Shown one piece after another: positions 1-9,695 of a stretch of DNA of 56,442 nucleotides. The stretch comes from Actinocrinis puniceicyclus. Its GTDB lineage: Bacteria; Actinomycetota; Actinomycetes; Streptomycetales; Catenulisporaceae. A program made the translations under genes and the position numbers. Location of the stretch: NCBI RefSeq assembly GCF_018283645.1, contig NZ_JAGSXH010000031.1:1-56442 (forward strand), given 5' to 3'. The notes below the pieces were generated by a model. That model did no database searches. It saw nothing but the letters and a program-made list of their open reading frames with translations, and had not been told where the DNA came from. Within the stretch, counting starts at the first letter, position 1, and each line of letters starts with the position of its first letter.

Positions 1-112
1 GCCGCCTCCTGGCCCGCCTGGAACAGAGCCTTCGGCGGTCGTCCGGTCTGGTCTCGGGGTCTTTCGCAGCGGCCGCTTAGCCGTGGATGCCCGGATCGGA
101 CCGAACGACGTG

Positions 113-676
113 TCAGTGCGTCGCGTGCTTGGCCATGTAGTGCATCGTCAGCGTGTGCGCCGCGGTGGCGGCCTGCTGCTTGAGGGCTGCCGCCTGTCGC
201 TGCGCGGAAGCGCGGGCCGGCCCGCCGACCATCGGCAGGCTGCCCACGGCCGGCAGCCCGGCCTGGCCGAGCGAGTGCGTCAGCGCGCCGGCCACCGGCA
301 GGTTGGAGACCGGGGAGGCGCCGCCGGGAGCCGTCAGCGACGCGACGCCCGGAAGCTTGGCGCCGGCGAGGTTGCCTGCCACCGGCAGCGCGTGGAGCGG
401 CTCGGCGGTGTCCTGCTGCCCGGCCGGTCCGCCGACCACCGGCAGGCTGGAGATCGGCAGGCTGGAGATCGGCAGGCCGGAGATCGGCAGGCCTGAGATC
501 GGCAGTGCCTGGCTCAGGTGGTCCACCGTGGGGCTGTCAGCCAGGTTGCCCACTACCGGCAGGGAGCCGGCCAGCGGCAGAGTGGCCGCGTGCGCGGCCC
601 CGGCGGCGGCGATCGGCAGGGAGACGGCGGCGGCGGCCGCCGCGGTGGAGGCGATACGACGCCCGGCGTGGCTCAT
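113..676 (-). CDS. Exported LPxxG/LPxxS repeat protein, function unknown
   Basis: The product has 187 residues. Residues 1 to about 30 form a Sec-type signal peptide: an RR pair, a long Ala-rich core and an AHA cleavage site. The mature chain is made of short units such as LPLAG, LPVVG, four consecutive LPIS(G/S), LPVAG and LPMVGG, linked by Ala/Gly-rich stretches, and it ends in a Gln/Ala/His-rich tail. No catalytic motif, membrane anchor or sortase signal is visible, so it is probably released or loosely wall-associated. A GAGAG ribosome-binding site precedes the ATG. I do not recognise a family. Extended Leu-Pro repeats suggest a structural surface protein, which is inference. The repeat block is also a DNA tandem repeat (441-505). 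Confidence 0.7.
   Translation of the reverse strand: MSHAGRRIASTAAAAAAVSLPIAAAGAAHAATLPLAGSLPVVGNLADSPTVDHLSQALPISGLPISGLPISSLPISSLPVVGGPAGQQDTAEPLHALPVAGNLAGAKLPGVASLTAPGGASPVSNLPVAGALTHSLGQAGLPAVGSLPMVGGPARASAQRQAAALKQQAATAAHTLTMHYMAKHATH
441..505. repeat. 15-bp tandem repeat, about 4.3 copies
   Basis: The unit GGCAGGCTGGAGATC occurs at 441-455 and 456-470, then with one or two changes at 471-485 and 486-500, plus five bases of a fifth unit. On the minus strand each unit encodes five residues of the LPIS(G/S) series, so copy-number change keeps the frame of the exported repeat protein. The first two units are identical, which points to recent slippage or strong conversion. Confidence 0.85.
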
Positions 677-1177
677 CTGTGTCTCTCATTTCCGTGTGGA
701 CTGTGCGGTCCGTGGCGGTCGACCCGCCCGACGCAGGCGGGCCGACGGCCCCGGATGACGCGTGGCCGCTCATGACGGGGCCCGCGATGTCACTGAGAAA
801 TACGATTCGGAGACGGTGAGGTTTCGGCCCAGATAGGTAACGTTTGGGTAAAGACGGCTGGCGATCGAGAGTTCCGGAGACCGGATCACCATATTTCCGC
901 CCCGCTTCGGCGGCTGGCGTTTTCCCCGACAGGGGGACGGCTGCGATGGCCGGGTTCACCGAATCCGGCAGACCGGCGGGTAGGTCGAGACCCGGTGGAT
1001 GCAGCGCCGGCAGGTCGCCCTGCGGGACCACTGCCGCGGACGCCGCGGCCTGCCCAGGTCCATCGATGAGGAGCCGGTTGGGTTGGTTGGGTTGTGACCA
1101 ACTGTGATAACTAAATGGTAACTACGCTGAGGCGGGAAAAGAGCTCACCCAATGCGGTGAATACGCGGTCCCGGGCG
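677..1177. other. 501-bp intergenic region with G-rich tract and AT-rich patch
   Basis: I see no gene here. The region lies upstream of the exported repeat protein and downstream of the lysozyme-like gene, both on the minus strand. At 1076-1091 there is GGTTGGGTTGGTTGGG, four G runs separated by TT, able in principle to form a two-tetrad quadruplex. It is followed by an unusually AT-rich patch (1104-1127) with the imperfect dyad GTGATAAC / GGTAAC. A related GGTAACGTTTGGGTAA string is at 836-851. These could belong to the promoter of the repeat protein, but no clear -35/-10 pair was assigned. Confidence 0.4.
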
Positions 1178-2155
<978 letters not shown>

Positions 2156-2249
2156 GTTGCTCCTCGGCGTCCGTCGGCGGCGAGCGTATCCCGTTACGTT
2201 AACGCGATCGCTGTGCGAGACGCGTCGAGGTCTCGTCACGGCTCCGCAC

Positions 2250-2255
2250 TAGTCT
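2250..2255 (+). promoter_or_regulatory. Probable -10 box of dapD (leaderless start)
   Basis: TAGTCT ends 6 nt before the dapD ATG (2262), and there is no purine-rich ribosome-binding site between them. This spacing is the usual actinobacterial arrangement for leaderless mRNA. No convincing -35 hexamer is visible. Confidence 0.5.
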
Positions 2256-2261
2256 TGGCCC

Positions 2262-3104
2262 ATGACCGACACCGCCGCTTTCAGCAGCCCGTTGCCCGCC
2301 GTCATCGACGAACTGTGGGAGCGCCGCGCCGAACTCACACCCGCCGACGGCGACGCCCGCAAGCTGGTCGTCGAAGCGGTCGACCTGCTCGACAGCGGGG
2401 CCGCGCGGGTCGCCTTCGTGGACCCGGACGGCGACGCGGTGGTCGTGGACGAGCGGGCCAAGCGCGCCATCCTGCTCAGCTTCAGAGTGCTGGAGATGAC
2501 CGAGGCGAGCGTCGGCGAGTTCTACCAGCACGACCGCATCCCGCTGAAGAAGAACTTCGCCGGGGTGCGGGTGCTGCCCGGCGCGATCGCCCGCTGGGGC
2601 AGCTACTTCGCGCCCGGAGTGGTGCTGATGCCGAGCTTCACCAACATCGGCGGCCACGTCGACTCCGGTTCGATGGTGGACACCTGGGCCACGGTCGGCT
2701 CCTGCGCGCAGATCGGCAAGAACGTGCACCTGTCCGGCGGCGTCGGAATCGGCGGCGTGCTCGAACCGCCCAACGCCGTCCCCGTCGTGGTCGAGGACGA
2801 GGCGATGATCGGCAGCCGCTCGATGATCGTCGAGGGCGCCCGGGTCGGCAAGGGCGCGATGGTCGGCGCGGGCACCATCCTGTCCGCCACCATCCCGGTG
2901 ATCGACGTAGAAACCGGCGAGGAGATCAGCCGCGGTCACATCCCGGCCTGGTCGGTGGCGGTCGGCGGTACCCGCACCAAGCAGTTCCCGGGCGGCGACT
3001 TCGGGCTGCCCTGCGTCCTGGTGCTCAAGCGGCTCGACGAGGGGCAGCGGCACGACAAGGCCCAGCTCAACAGCATCCTGCGGGACCACGGGATGAGCGC
3101 CTGA
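2262..3104 (+). CDS. dapD: 2,3,4,5-tetrahydropyridine-2,6-dicarboxylate N-succinyltransferase
   Basis: DapD transfers succinyl from succinyl-CoA to tetrahydrodipicolinate in the succinylase route to meso-diaminopimelate and lysine. The 280-residue product has an N-terminal helical domain and a left-handed beta-helix of hexapeptide turns from about residue 110 (ARWGSYFAPGVVLMPSFTNIGGHVDSGSMVDTW, then VGIGGVLEPPNAVPVVVEDEAMIGSRSMIVEGARVGKGAMVGAG). It ends with a short C-terminal region, as in the family that includes M. tuberculosis DapD. The stop codon overlaps the dapE start (TGATG), so the two are translationally coupled. The start ATG is leaderless-type. Confidence 0.95.
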   Translation: MTDTAAFSSPLPAVIDELWERRAELTPADGDARKLVVEAVDLLDSGAARVAFVDPDGDAVVVDERAKRAILLSFRVLEMTEASVGEFYQHDRIPLKKNFAGVRVLPGAIARWGSYFAPGVVLMPSFTNIGGHVDSGSMVDTWATVGSCAQIGKNVHLSGGVGIGGVLEPPNAVPVVVEDEAMIGSRSMIVEGARVGKGAMVGAGTILSATIPVIDVETGEEISRGHIPAWSVAVGGTRTKQFPGGDFGLPCVLVLKRLDEGQRHDKAQLNSILRDHGMSA

Positions 3105-4222
3105 TGGCGCAGGCACCGACGGCGCAGCGGGACACGAACCCCGCCGGCTCGGTGGACCTCTCGCTCGACGCCGCGCAGCTCACCGCAGCCCTGGTCGATT
3201 TCCCCTCGGTCAGCGGCGCGGAGAAGCCGCTGGCCGACGCGATCGAGCGGGCGTTGCGGGAACTGCCGCGGCTGACCGTCGACCGGTACGGCGAGAACGT
3301 CGTCGCGCGCACCCACTTCGGCAGGGACACGCGGATCGTGCTGGCCGGGCACATCGACACCGTGCCGATCGCGGACAACGTGCCGTCACGGGTCTGCGGC
3401 GACCTGATCTACGGCTGCGGCACGTCCGACATGAAGAGCGGCGTGGCGGTGCAGCTCAGGCTCGCCGCGGCGGCCGGCGCGGCGGCTTCCCCGCAGTCGG
3501 CGCACGATCTGACCTTCGTCTTCTACGACTGCGAGGAGATCGAGTCGGCGCGCAACGGCCTCGGCCACGTCGCGCGCGCGCACCCCGACTGGCTGGTCGG
3601 CGATTTCGGCGTGCTGCTGGAGCCGACCGACGCAGTGCTGGAGGGCGGCTGCCAGGGCACGCTGCGCGCCCGCGTCACCGTCGCCGGGCAGCGCGCGCAC
3701 AGCGCCCGCTCCTGGCTCGGGAGCAACGCGATTCACCGCGCCGCGCCGATCCTCAACCGCCTCGCCGAGTATCGGCCCCGAGAGGTCGAGGTGGAGGGTC
3801 TGCTCTACCGCGAGGGACTTAACGCGGTAGGGATCAGCGGCGGCGTCGCAGGCAACGTCATCCCGGATGAATGCGCCGTGGTGGTCAACTTCCGCTTCGC
3901 GCCGGACCGCACGGAAGAGCAGGCGGCGCAGCACGTGCGCGCCGTCTTCGAAGGCTTCGACGTGCGGATCGTGGACAGCGCCCCGGCCGCGCGCCCCGGA
4001 CTCGAGCAGCCCGAGGCCGCGCGCTTCGCGGCCCGCTTCGACGTACCGCCGCGGGCCAAGTACGGCTGGACCGACGTCGCCCGGCTCGCCGCGCTCGGCG
4101 TGCCGTCGGTCAACTACGGCCCCGGCGACCCGAATCTCGCGCACACCCGCGACGAGCACGCCTCGATCACCAAGATCCACGAGACCGAGCGGATGCTGGC
4201 CGAATGGCTCGGGCTGAAATGA
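3104..4222 (+). CDS. dapE: Succinyl-diaminopimelate desuccinylase
   Basis: DapE is an M20 metallopeptidase that removes succinate from N-succinyl-LL-diaminopimelate, the step after DapD and DapC. The 372-residue product shows the two-metal ligand motifs in order: GHIDTVP, GCGTSDMKSG, DCEEIES (catalytic Glu and bridging ligand), LEPTD and AHTRDEH near the C-terminus. The central dimerisation domain contains the GTLRARVTVAGQRAHSAR segment. The ATG at 3104 overlaps the dapD TGA, which rules out the much longer open frame that runs back through dapD. The protein is cytoplasmic and the two genes form an operon. Confidence 0.94.
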   Translation: MAQAPTAQRDTNPAGSVDLSLDAAQLTAALVDFPSVSGAEKPLADAIERALRELPRLTVDRYGENVVARTHFGRDTRIVLAGHIDTVPIADNVPSRVCGDLIYGCGTSDMKSGVAVQLRLAAAAGAAASPQSAHDLTFVFYDCEEIESARNGLGHVARAHPDWLVGDFGVLLEPTDAVLEGGCQGTLRARVTVAGQRAHSARSWLGSNAIHRAAPILNRLAEYRPREVEVEGLLYREGLNAVGISGGVAGNVIPDECAVVVNFRFAPDRTEEQAAQHVRAVFEGFDVRIVDSAPAARPGLEQPEAARFAARFDVPPRAKYGWTDVARLAALGVPSVNYGPGDPNLAHTRDEHASITKIHETERMLAEWLGLK

Positions 4223-4433
4223 CCCGGCGTATTCACCTGGCATTCGCGGCTTAACCGTGCGAAGCGGGCGCTGCGGGGGGAGAATCCGAAGATGAAGGCA
4301 ACCTGAAAGCCTCTCACCGCGTCGATCAGGGTTGGAAGGTCGATCTGGGTTCGCAAGTCCGCCGGGCACCGCGGGCGGGGCCGCGGTGCGCACCACGGCG
4401 GGTGTCACGGGTTTGTCTGAATCGGGCGAGGAC

Positions 4434-5636
4434 ATGGGACTGACCAGCGGGTTGTTTCTGGACGCGGTGATCGCGGCGGTCATCGCGCTGCCGTTTGCCA
4501 CGGTGCTGCTGTGGGGGCGGCTGCGCGGGCCCCGGGTGCTGCGGCACACCCAGCGCCTCGGCCTGATCGGCCTGTGCCAGGCCGGCGCCGTCCTGCTGGC
4601 CGCCTTGCTGATCAACAACTCCTTCCAGCTGTACACCTCCTGGTCGGACCTCTTCGGCGACAACGGGCCGGTCGGACAGATCCAGGCCGGCAAACCCGTC
4701 GCCCCGGTCGTCGCCGCCAACAGGGCGTTCGACGGCGGCCACGTGCTTCGGCTGCTGCCGAACGCCGACCTGTTCCGGGCCGACCCGGGGCTGCCCGGCG
4801 AACTGCACGCGGTGATCACCGGGCGCGACTCGGGGGTGACCGGCGAGGTGATCGTCTGGTTGCCGCCCGAGTACACGCAGAAGTCCTACGCGACCACCGA
4901 CTTCCCCGTGATCCAGCTGTTCTCCGGTTATCCGGGCTCGGCCGGCTCGTGGTTCCGCGGCCTCGACGCGGTCGCCAACCTGGAGGCGGCCGTCCAGCGG
5001 CACTCCGCGCGGCCGGCGATATTGGTCTCGGCGGCGATCAACGTCGACGGGTCGCACAACGCGGACTGCTCGGACATCCCCGGCGGCCCGAAGGTCGCCA
5101 CCTGGCTCGCCAAGGACGTGCACGACCTGGTCGACTCCTCGTTCCGCACCGTGACCGACCGTTCCGGCTGGGGCTTGATGGGCTACTCCGAGGGCGGCCT
5201 GTGCGCATCCAAGCTGCTGTTGCAGTACCCGGACCGGTTCGCCGCGGCGGTCTCGATGAGCGGTGACGATCACCCCGGCGGCGACCTGCTGAAACCCGGC
5301 ACGGCCGGCTACAACGCGAACAGTCCGCTGTGGTTGTTGCAGCACGGACGCGCCCCGAAGGTCTCCCTGCTGCTCACCGGCACGCTGCAGGACGGTTCGA
5401 CGGCGGCCGAGGCGAACGCGATGGGCGCGGCGGCCAAGGCTCCGACCGTGGTCCAGCGCCTGATCGCGGCGCGCGGCGGCCACAACGTCGGGGTGTGGAA
5501 GGCGTTGGAACCGCAGGCGTTCGGCTGGCTGAGCACGCACCTGGACGACCGGCCGACTTCCGCGGTGCCCGCGGTGCCGAACCTGGCCCGCGTGACCGGC
5601 GTCGGCGGAGCCGCCGGAGCGTGGGCGAGCGGCTGA
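4434..5636 (+). CDS. Membrane-anchored esterase of the FrmB/antigen 85-like family
   Basis: The product has 400 residues from the ATG at 4434, which has GAGG 5 nt upstream; an earlier frame opening at 4332 lacks such a site. Two hydrophobic segments at the N-terminus (about residues 8-25 and 40-62) anchor it. An extracytoplasmic alpha/beta-hydrolase domain follows, with FPVIQLFSGYPG near the oxyanion region and the nucleophile elbow GYSEGG. The acid/His residues are likely in LLTGTLQDGST and ARGGHNV. Relatives include putative esterases near S-formylglutathione hydrolase and the mycolyltransferase fold. The substrate is unknown; a cell-envelope ester is likely from its location. Confidence 0.75.
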   Translation: MGLTSGLFLDAVIAAVIALPFATVLLWGRLRGPRVLRHTQRLGLIGLCQAGAVLLAALLINNSFQLYTSWSDLFGDNGPVGQIQAGKPVAPVVAANRAFDGGHVLRLLPNADLFRADPGLPGELHAVITGRDSGVTGEVIVWLPPEYTQKSYATTDFPVIQLFSGYPGSAGSWFRGLDAVANLEAAVQRHSARPAILVSAAINVDGSHNADCSDIPGGPKVATWLAKDVHDLVDSSFRTVTDRSGWGLMGYSEGGLCASKLLLQYPDRFAAAVSMSGDDHPGGDLLKPGTAGYNANSPLWLLQHGRAPKVSLLLTGTLQDGSTAAEANAMGAAAKAPTVVQRLIAARGGHNVGVWKALEPQAFGWLSTHLDDRPTSAVPAVPNLARVTGVGGAAGAWASG

Positions 5637-5709
5637 ATCACGCTGTTCAGCCGGTGGGGCACCAGGCTTGGCGCCCGGTTCCCCGGGTGTCCGCCGCGCG
5701 CGGAGTACC

Positions 5710-6573
5710 GTGTCGACAGTGACTGATGACTTTGAGCCGCAGGAGAAGCGGCAGAACGGCGTGCGCTTCCGCGGTCCCGTGGTGCTGCGGCGCGGACAGG
5801 TGCAGGAATCCACCACGGACCAGCGGCTGCTCGACACGCGCGGCCCGACCGAATGGCTGCACTCGGACCCCTGGCGGGTGCACCGGATCACCGCCGAGTT
5901 CGTCGAGGGGTTCGGCGCGCTGGCGGAACTGGGACCCGCGGTGGCCGTCTTCGGCTCCGCCCGCGCGCTGCCCGACTCGCCCGAATACCTCCAGGGCGTC
6001 GAGGTCGGCAGGCTGCTCGCGGATGCCGGATACGCGGTGATCACCGGAGGCGGCCCGGGCGTGATGGAAGCCGCCAACCAGGGCGCGGTCAAGGGCGGGG
6101 GCACCTCGGTCGGCCTCGGCATCGAACTGCCCTTCGAACAGGGCCTCAACGACTACGTCGACCTCGGGGTGAACTTCCGGTACTTCTTCGCCCGCAAGAC
6201 CATGTTCGTCAAGTACGCCCAGGGCTTCGTCGTGCTGCCGGGCGGATTCGGCACCATGGACGAGCTGTTCGAGGCGCTGACGCTGGTGCAGACCCGCAAG
6301 GTCACCTCGTTCCCGCTCGTGCTGCTCGGCAGCGCCTACTGGTCGGGTCTCGTGCGATGGCTGCGCGAGAGCATGGTCGCCGACGGCAAGGCCTCCCCGG
6401 CGGATCTGGCGCTGCTCACGGTCACCGACTCGCCGGCCGAGGCGGTCCGCTTGATCCAGGGCCAGAACGGTCACCGCGCCGCGGACGAGTCGGCCGCGTT
6501 CGCCGAGAAGGTCGCGGCCGAGCGGCCGAGCCATCACGGGCCACGCGGCGACGGGCGGTCAGAGCGCGGCTGA
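5710..6573 (+). CDS. LOG-family nucleotide 5'-monophosphate phosphoribohydrolase (TIGR00730)
   Basis: The product has 287 residues with a Rossmann-type LOG domain. The signature motifs are both present: [11 protein letters not shown] and [12 protein letters not shown], the latter carrying the catalytic Glu. Family members cleave cytokinin riboside 5'-monophosphates or purine nucleotides to free base and ribose 5-phosphate. In bacteria the physiological role is often nucleotide housekeeping. GTG at 5710 is preferred because GGAG sits 4-5 nt upstream; GTG 5719 is an alternative. Its last 15 bp overlap the end of the convergent bioA gene. Position between dapE and folP2 matches the mycobacterial order. 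Confidence 0.88.
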   Translation: MSTVTDDFEPQEKRQNGVRFRGPVVLRRGQVQESTTDQRLLDTRGPTEWLHSDPWRVHRITAEFVEGFGALAELGPAVAVFGSARALPDSPEYLQGVEVGRLLADAGYAVITGGGPGVMEAANQGAVKGGGTSVGLGIELPFEQGLNDYVDLGVNFRYFFARKTMFVKYAQGFVVLPGGFGTMDELFEALTLVQTRKVTSFPLVLLGSAYWSGLVRWLRESMVADGKASPADLALLTVTDSPAEAVRLIQGQNGHRAADESAAFAEKVAAERPSHHGPRGDGRSERG

Positions 6574-7899
6574 CGCGGTGTGGCAGGCGGCGGCCGCCTC
6601 GGTCAGCGCCTCGCACACCCTCGCCAGGTCGTCCTGCGGGGTTACGTACGGCGGCATCGTGTAGATCAAGTCGCGGAAGGGCCGGATCCACACGCCCCGC
6701 CGCATCGCCGCTGCGGTGGCGGCGGCCATGTCGACCGGGCGCTCCAGCTGAAGCACACCGATGCCGCCGAGTACGCGCACGTCCTTGACCCCCGGGATCC
6801 CGCGGGCCGGCGCGAGCCCGGCGCGCAGGCCCGACTCGATCCGCGCGACATCCGCCTGCCAGGTCGCGCCGCCGCGCGCCGCCGGATCGAGCAGCAGGTC
6901 GATCGATGCGAGGGCGACCGAGGCGGCCAGCGGATTGCCCATGAAGGTCGGTCCGTGCGCGAGGACCGGCACGTCGCCGCGGCTGATCCCCTCGGCCACC
7001 CGGGGCGTGCACAGCGCCGCGGCCATGGTGAGATAACCGCCGGTCAGCGCCTTGCCGACACACATCACGTCGGGTGCGACGCCGGCGTGCTCGGCGGCGA
7101 ACAGCCTGCCGGTGCGCCCGAATCCCGTGGCGATCTCGTCGAAGATCAGCAGCACGTCGTGCTCGTCGCAGAGCTCACGCAGCGCCTTGAGATAGCCGGG
7201 GGCGTGGAACCGCATCCCGCCGGCGCCCTGCACCACCGGCTCGACGATCACGGCGGCCAGTTCGTGAGCGTGACGGTGCATCAGGTCCGCGAGATGCGTT
7301 ATGTACGCGCTCGACGGTTCGCCCTCGAACCCGTCCGGCGGGGCCTCGGCGAAGACCTGCTCCGGCAGCACACCCCGCCACAGACTGTGCATCCCGCCGT
7401 CGGGATCGCATACCGACATCGGATGGAAGGTGTCGCCGTGGTAGCCGCCGCGCCAGGTCAGGAGGCGCCGCTTGCCCGGACGGCCGAGCGAACGCCAGTA
7501 CTGGAGGCACATCTTGACGGCGACCTCGATCGACACCGAGCCGGAGTCGGCGAGGAAGACGTGCCGCAACGGCTCGGGCGCGAGCTGCGCCAGTCGCGCC
7601 GCCAGCTCGATCGCCGGACGGTGCGTCAGCCCGCCGAACATCACGTGCGCCATGCGGCCGAGCTGGTCGCGCACAGCCGCGTCGAGGACCGGGTGGCGGT
7701 AGCCGTGGATAGCGGACCACCAGGACGACATCGCGTCGATCAGCTCGCTGCGTGTCCCGTCGGGGAGCGCGACCTCGATCCGCACTCCCGACGCGCCGGT
7801 CACGAGCAGCGGATCGAGCGCTGCGGGCATGGCGCCGTAAGGGTGCCAGAGCAGCGTGCGATCCAGCTCCAACAGGGTGTCGACTGCGGGCTCCTCCAC
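6559..7899 (-). CDS. bioA: Adenosylmethionine-8-amino-7-oxononanoate aminotransferase
   Basis: BioA makes 7,8-diaminopelargonate in biotin synthesis using S-adenosylmethionine as amino donor and PLP as cofactor. The 446-residue product carries class III aminotransferase features: LWHPYGAM at the N-terminus, [10 protein letters not shown] substrate contacts, the [12 protein letters not shown] phosphate-binding region, [12 protein letters not shown], and the PLP lysine in CVGKALTGG. The GTG at 7899 is used because the conserved region starts just after it; no strong ribosome-binding site is seen. It lies 117 bp downstream of folP2 on the same strand. No other biotin genes are in the window. Confidence 0.92.
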   Translation of the reverse strand: MEEPAVDTLLELDRTLLWHPYGAMPAALDPLLVTGASGVRIEVALPDGTRSELIDAMSSWWSAIHGYRHPVLDAAVRDQLGRMAHVMFGGLTHRPAIELAARLAQLAPEPLRHVFLADSGSVSIEVAVKMCLQYWRSLGRPGKRRLLTWRGGYHGDTFHPMSVCDPDGGMHSLWRGVLPEQVFAEAPPDGFEGEPSSAYITHLADLMHRHAHELAAVIVEPVVQGAGGMRFHAPGYLKALRELCDEHDVLLIFDEIATGFGRTGRLFAAEHAGVAPDVMCVGKALTGGYLTMAAALCTPRVAEGISRGDVPVLAHGPTFMGNPLAASVALASIDLLLDPAARGGATWQADVARIESGLRAGLAPARGIPGVKDVRVLGGIGVLQLERPVDMAAATAAAMRRGVWIRPFRDLIYTMPPYVTPQDDLARVCEALTEAAAACHTASAAL

Positions 7900-8016
7900 G
7901 CGGACAGTCTCGCACGGCGCCCTCGTGCGGCGCCCTCGCACGGCCGCTCCGAGCGGCTGCCTGAACGACCGCGCCGAGCGTCCGCGCTGAACTACTGCGC
8001 GCTGAGCTACTGCTCG

Positions 8017-8889
8017 TCAGGCCAGGCCGCGGCGGCTGACCGCGGGCGCCCGCGTCCCCGCGATCGAGGCGACCATGTCCAGCACCTGCCGGGTCTCGGC
8101 GACCTCGTGCGCCCGGAACACCCGGGCGCCGAGCCAGGCGCACACCGCGGTGGCCGCCAGCGTCCCGGTCAGCCGGCCCTCCAGCGGCACGTCCAGCGTC
8201 TCGCCGACGAAGTCCTTGTTCGACAGCGAGACCAGCACCGGCCAGCCGGTGGCGGTCAGCTCGCCGAGCCGCCGGGTCACCTCGAGCGAGTGCCGGGTGT
8301 TCTTTCCGAAGTCGTGCCCCGGATCGACCAGGATCGACTCGCTCGGCACGCCGAGCGCCAGAGCCCGTTGCGCCAGGCCCAGCGTCTGCTCCAGCACGTC
8401 CCCCATGAGATCGGAGTAACCGACCCGGTGAGGCCGCGTCCGGGGTACCGCGCCGCCGGTGTGCATGCACACCAGGCCGACGCCGTGCTTCGCGGCGACA
8501 TGCGCGAGGTCGGGGTCGTGACCGCCCCAGGCGTCGTTGAGCAGGTCTGCCCCCACACGGCACACCGCATCGCCGACCTCCGCGCGCCATGTGTCGACCG
8601 AAATGGCCAGCTCCGGGAACCGTTCGCACACGGCCTCGACGAACGGGACCACTCTGCGGATCTCCTCCGCCGGGCCGACCTCGTTGCCGGGGCCGGCCTT
8701 CACCCCGCCGATGTCGACGATCCGTGCGCCCTGCGCCGCCGCGAGTTCCACGCGTTTCATGGCCGCGTCATCGTCGAAAGTCGCGCCCCTGTCGTAGAAC
8801 GAGTCGGGCGTGCGGTTGACGATGGCCATGACCACCAGCTCGTTCGCGCCGAAGCTGTGGCGGCCCAGCCTGAATCCGTCCTCGATCAT
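8017..8889 (-). CDS. folP2: FolP2-type dihydropteroate synthase paralogue
   Basis: The 290-residue TIM-barrel protein has the dihydropteroate synthase framework (MAIVNRTPDSF, SVDTWRAEV, NDAWGGHD, LVDPGHDFGKN). Two signature loops differ from true synthases. DIGGVKAGPG replaces the usual DIGGESTRPG, and SLSNKDFVGETLD replaces the SRK loop. The same changes are recalled from mycobacterial FolP2, which does not replace FolP1 in folate synthesis, so the reaction should be treated as unknown. ATG 8889 has a GGAGGGG ribosome-binding site. It is divergent from the DivIVA-like gene, with a perfect palindrome between them, and sits next to the LOG gene as in other actinobacteria. Confidence 0.85.
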   Translation of the reverse strand: MIEDGFRLGRHSFGANELVVMAIVNRTPDSFYDRGATFDDDAAMKRVELAAAQGARIVDIGGVKAGPGNEVGPAEEIRRVVPFVEAVCERFPELAISVDTWRAEVGDAVCRVGADLLNDAWGGHDPDLAHVAAKHGVGLVCMHTGGAVPRTRPHRVGYSDLMGDVLEQTLGLAQRALALGVPSESILVDPGHDFGKNTRHSLEVTRRLGELTATGWPVLVSLSNKDFVGETLDVPLEGRLTGTLAATAVCAWLGARVFRAHEVAETRQVLDMVASIAGTRAPAVSRRGLA

Positions 8890-8943
8890 GCGGGCGTCCC
8901 CTCCATGCCTTTCCGGGAGCCGTACCCTATGCTCTGCGGCAGG

Positions 8944-8963
8944 CTAACGCGCCGGCGCGTTAG
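8944..8963. promoter_or_regulatory. Perfect 20-bp palindrome, probable repressor operator
   Basis: CTAACGCGCCGGCGCGTTAG reads identically on both strands. It lies between the divergent folP2 and DivIVA-like genes. A TAGGGT -10 candidate for folP2 is at 8924-8929 on the minus strand, placing the palindrome over the -35 position, which suits repression. The regulator is not identified. Confidence 0.6.
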
Positions 8964-9026
8964 ACGGCTGGCGCGTGCTTCCGGCACAGCAGAGCAGCTA
9001 GTGGGAAGAAACGAGGCGAGGACGCG

Positions 9027-9416
9027 ATGTACTGGCTCCAACTCGTGGTGATCGTCGCGCTGCTCGCAGCCGTGGGCTGGCTCGCGATCGGCGGCGGGGG
9101 ACACATGTCCGAGCCGGTGCCGGACCGCCCGGACCTCGCCCTGCCGGGTGACGGCCTGCTCGGGCGCGCGGACGTGGACCGAGTGCGGTTCTCGGTCGGC
9201 GCCCGCGGCTACCGCATGGACGAGGTGGACGACGTCCTCGACCGGCTCGCCCAGGAGATCGAGGCGCGCGAACAGCGCATCGCGGTGCTTGAGGGGCGCG
9301 CGCCGCGTCCGGACGCGAGCCCCGAGCTCGAATCCGGGGCGCAGCCCGAAGCGGGCACCGAGGACGAAACCTCGGACCACGGCGCCCCCGAGGCCCCTGG
9401 CGACACCGGCGCGTGA
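9027..9416 (+). CDS. Small membrane protein with DivIVA-type domain
   Basis: The product has 129 residues: an N-terminal membrane helix (LQLVVIVALLAAVGWLAIGGG) followed by VDRVRFSVGARGYRMDEVDDVLDRLAQEIEARE. That segment matches the short DivIVA N-terminal module (FxxxxRGYDxxEVDxFLxxLxxE) that precedes a coiled coil. The coiled part is short and the C-terminus is acidic and probably disordered. Such proteins sit at the membrane near polar growth or division machinery; the exact role here is unknown. A GAGGCGAGGA site precedes the ATG. Confidence 0.75.
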   Translation: MYWLQLVVIVALLAAVGWLAIGGGGHMSEPVPDRPDLALPGDGLLGRADVDRVRFSVGARGYRMDEVDDVLDRLAQEIEAREQRIAVLEGRAPRPDASPELESGAQPEAGTEDETSDHGAPEAPGDTGA

Positions 9417-9598
9417 GGGCTTCGGCGCGCAGCGTATTCGAACCCTGCTGGATTCGAGCACTGTCGAACGATCGTCGAAACCGGCCGGTGACCTGAGCTT
9501 GCGTCCGCGGGATTCTCAGGACTCGAAATTAAGGCGCCGACCGACAGTCGGTTGCGCTGGGCGCGCTTGATGCGCGCCGGCTGAAACGTTGCTGATCC

Positions 9599-9614
9599 GT
9601 GATACGTTTATCAC
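9599..9614. promoter_or_regulatory. GTGATA-N4-TATCAC dyad upstream of grpB-like gene
   Basis: Six-base perfect arms surround CGTT in the 279-bp gap between the DivIVA-like and GrpB genes, about 80 bp before the GrpB start. It could be an operator. There is no further evidence. Confidence 0.3.
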
Positions 9615-9695
9615 TCACAGTCGTTATCGCGTGACATCTTGACGCCGTGCGGGTTGCGCGGTTTTCTGACTTCACCTCAGGCGGGAGGTGTTGGG

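Noticed and set aside
441-505. CRISPR-like repeat
   Set aside because: The units are contiguous without spacers, in frame, and coding for LPIS pentads.
4332-4433. N-terminal extension of the membrane-anchored esterase
   Set aside because: The extra residues are Gly/Ala-rich without family support. ATG 4434 has GAGG and begins at the membrane helix.
9464-9479. LexA-box-like sequence TCGAACGATCGTCGAA
   Set aside because: The right half differs from the GTTCGA consensus at more than one position, and the adjacent gene (GrpB) is not a typical SOS gene.
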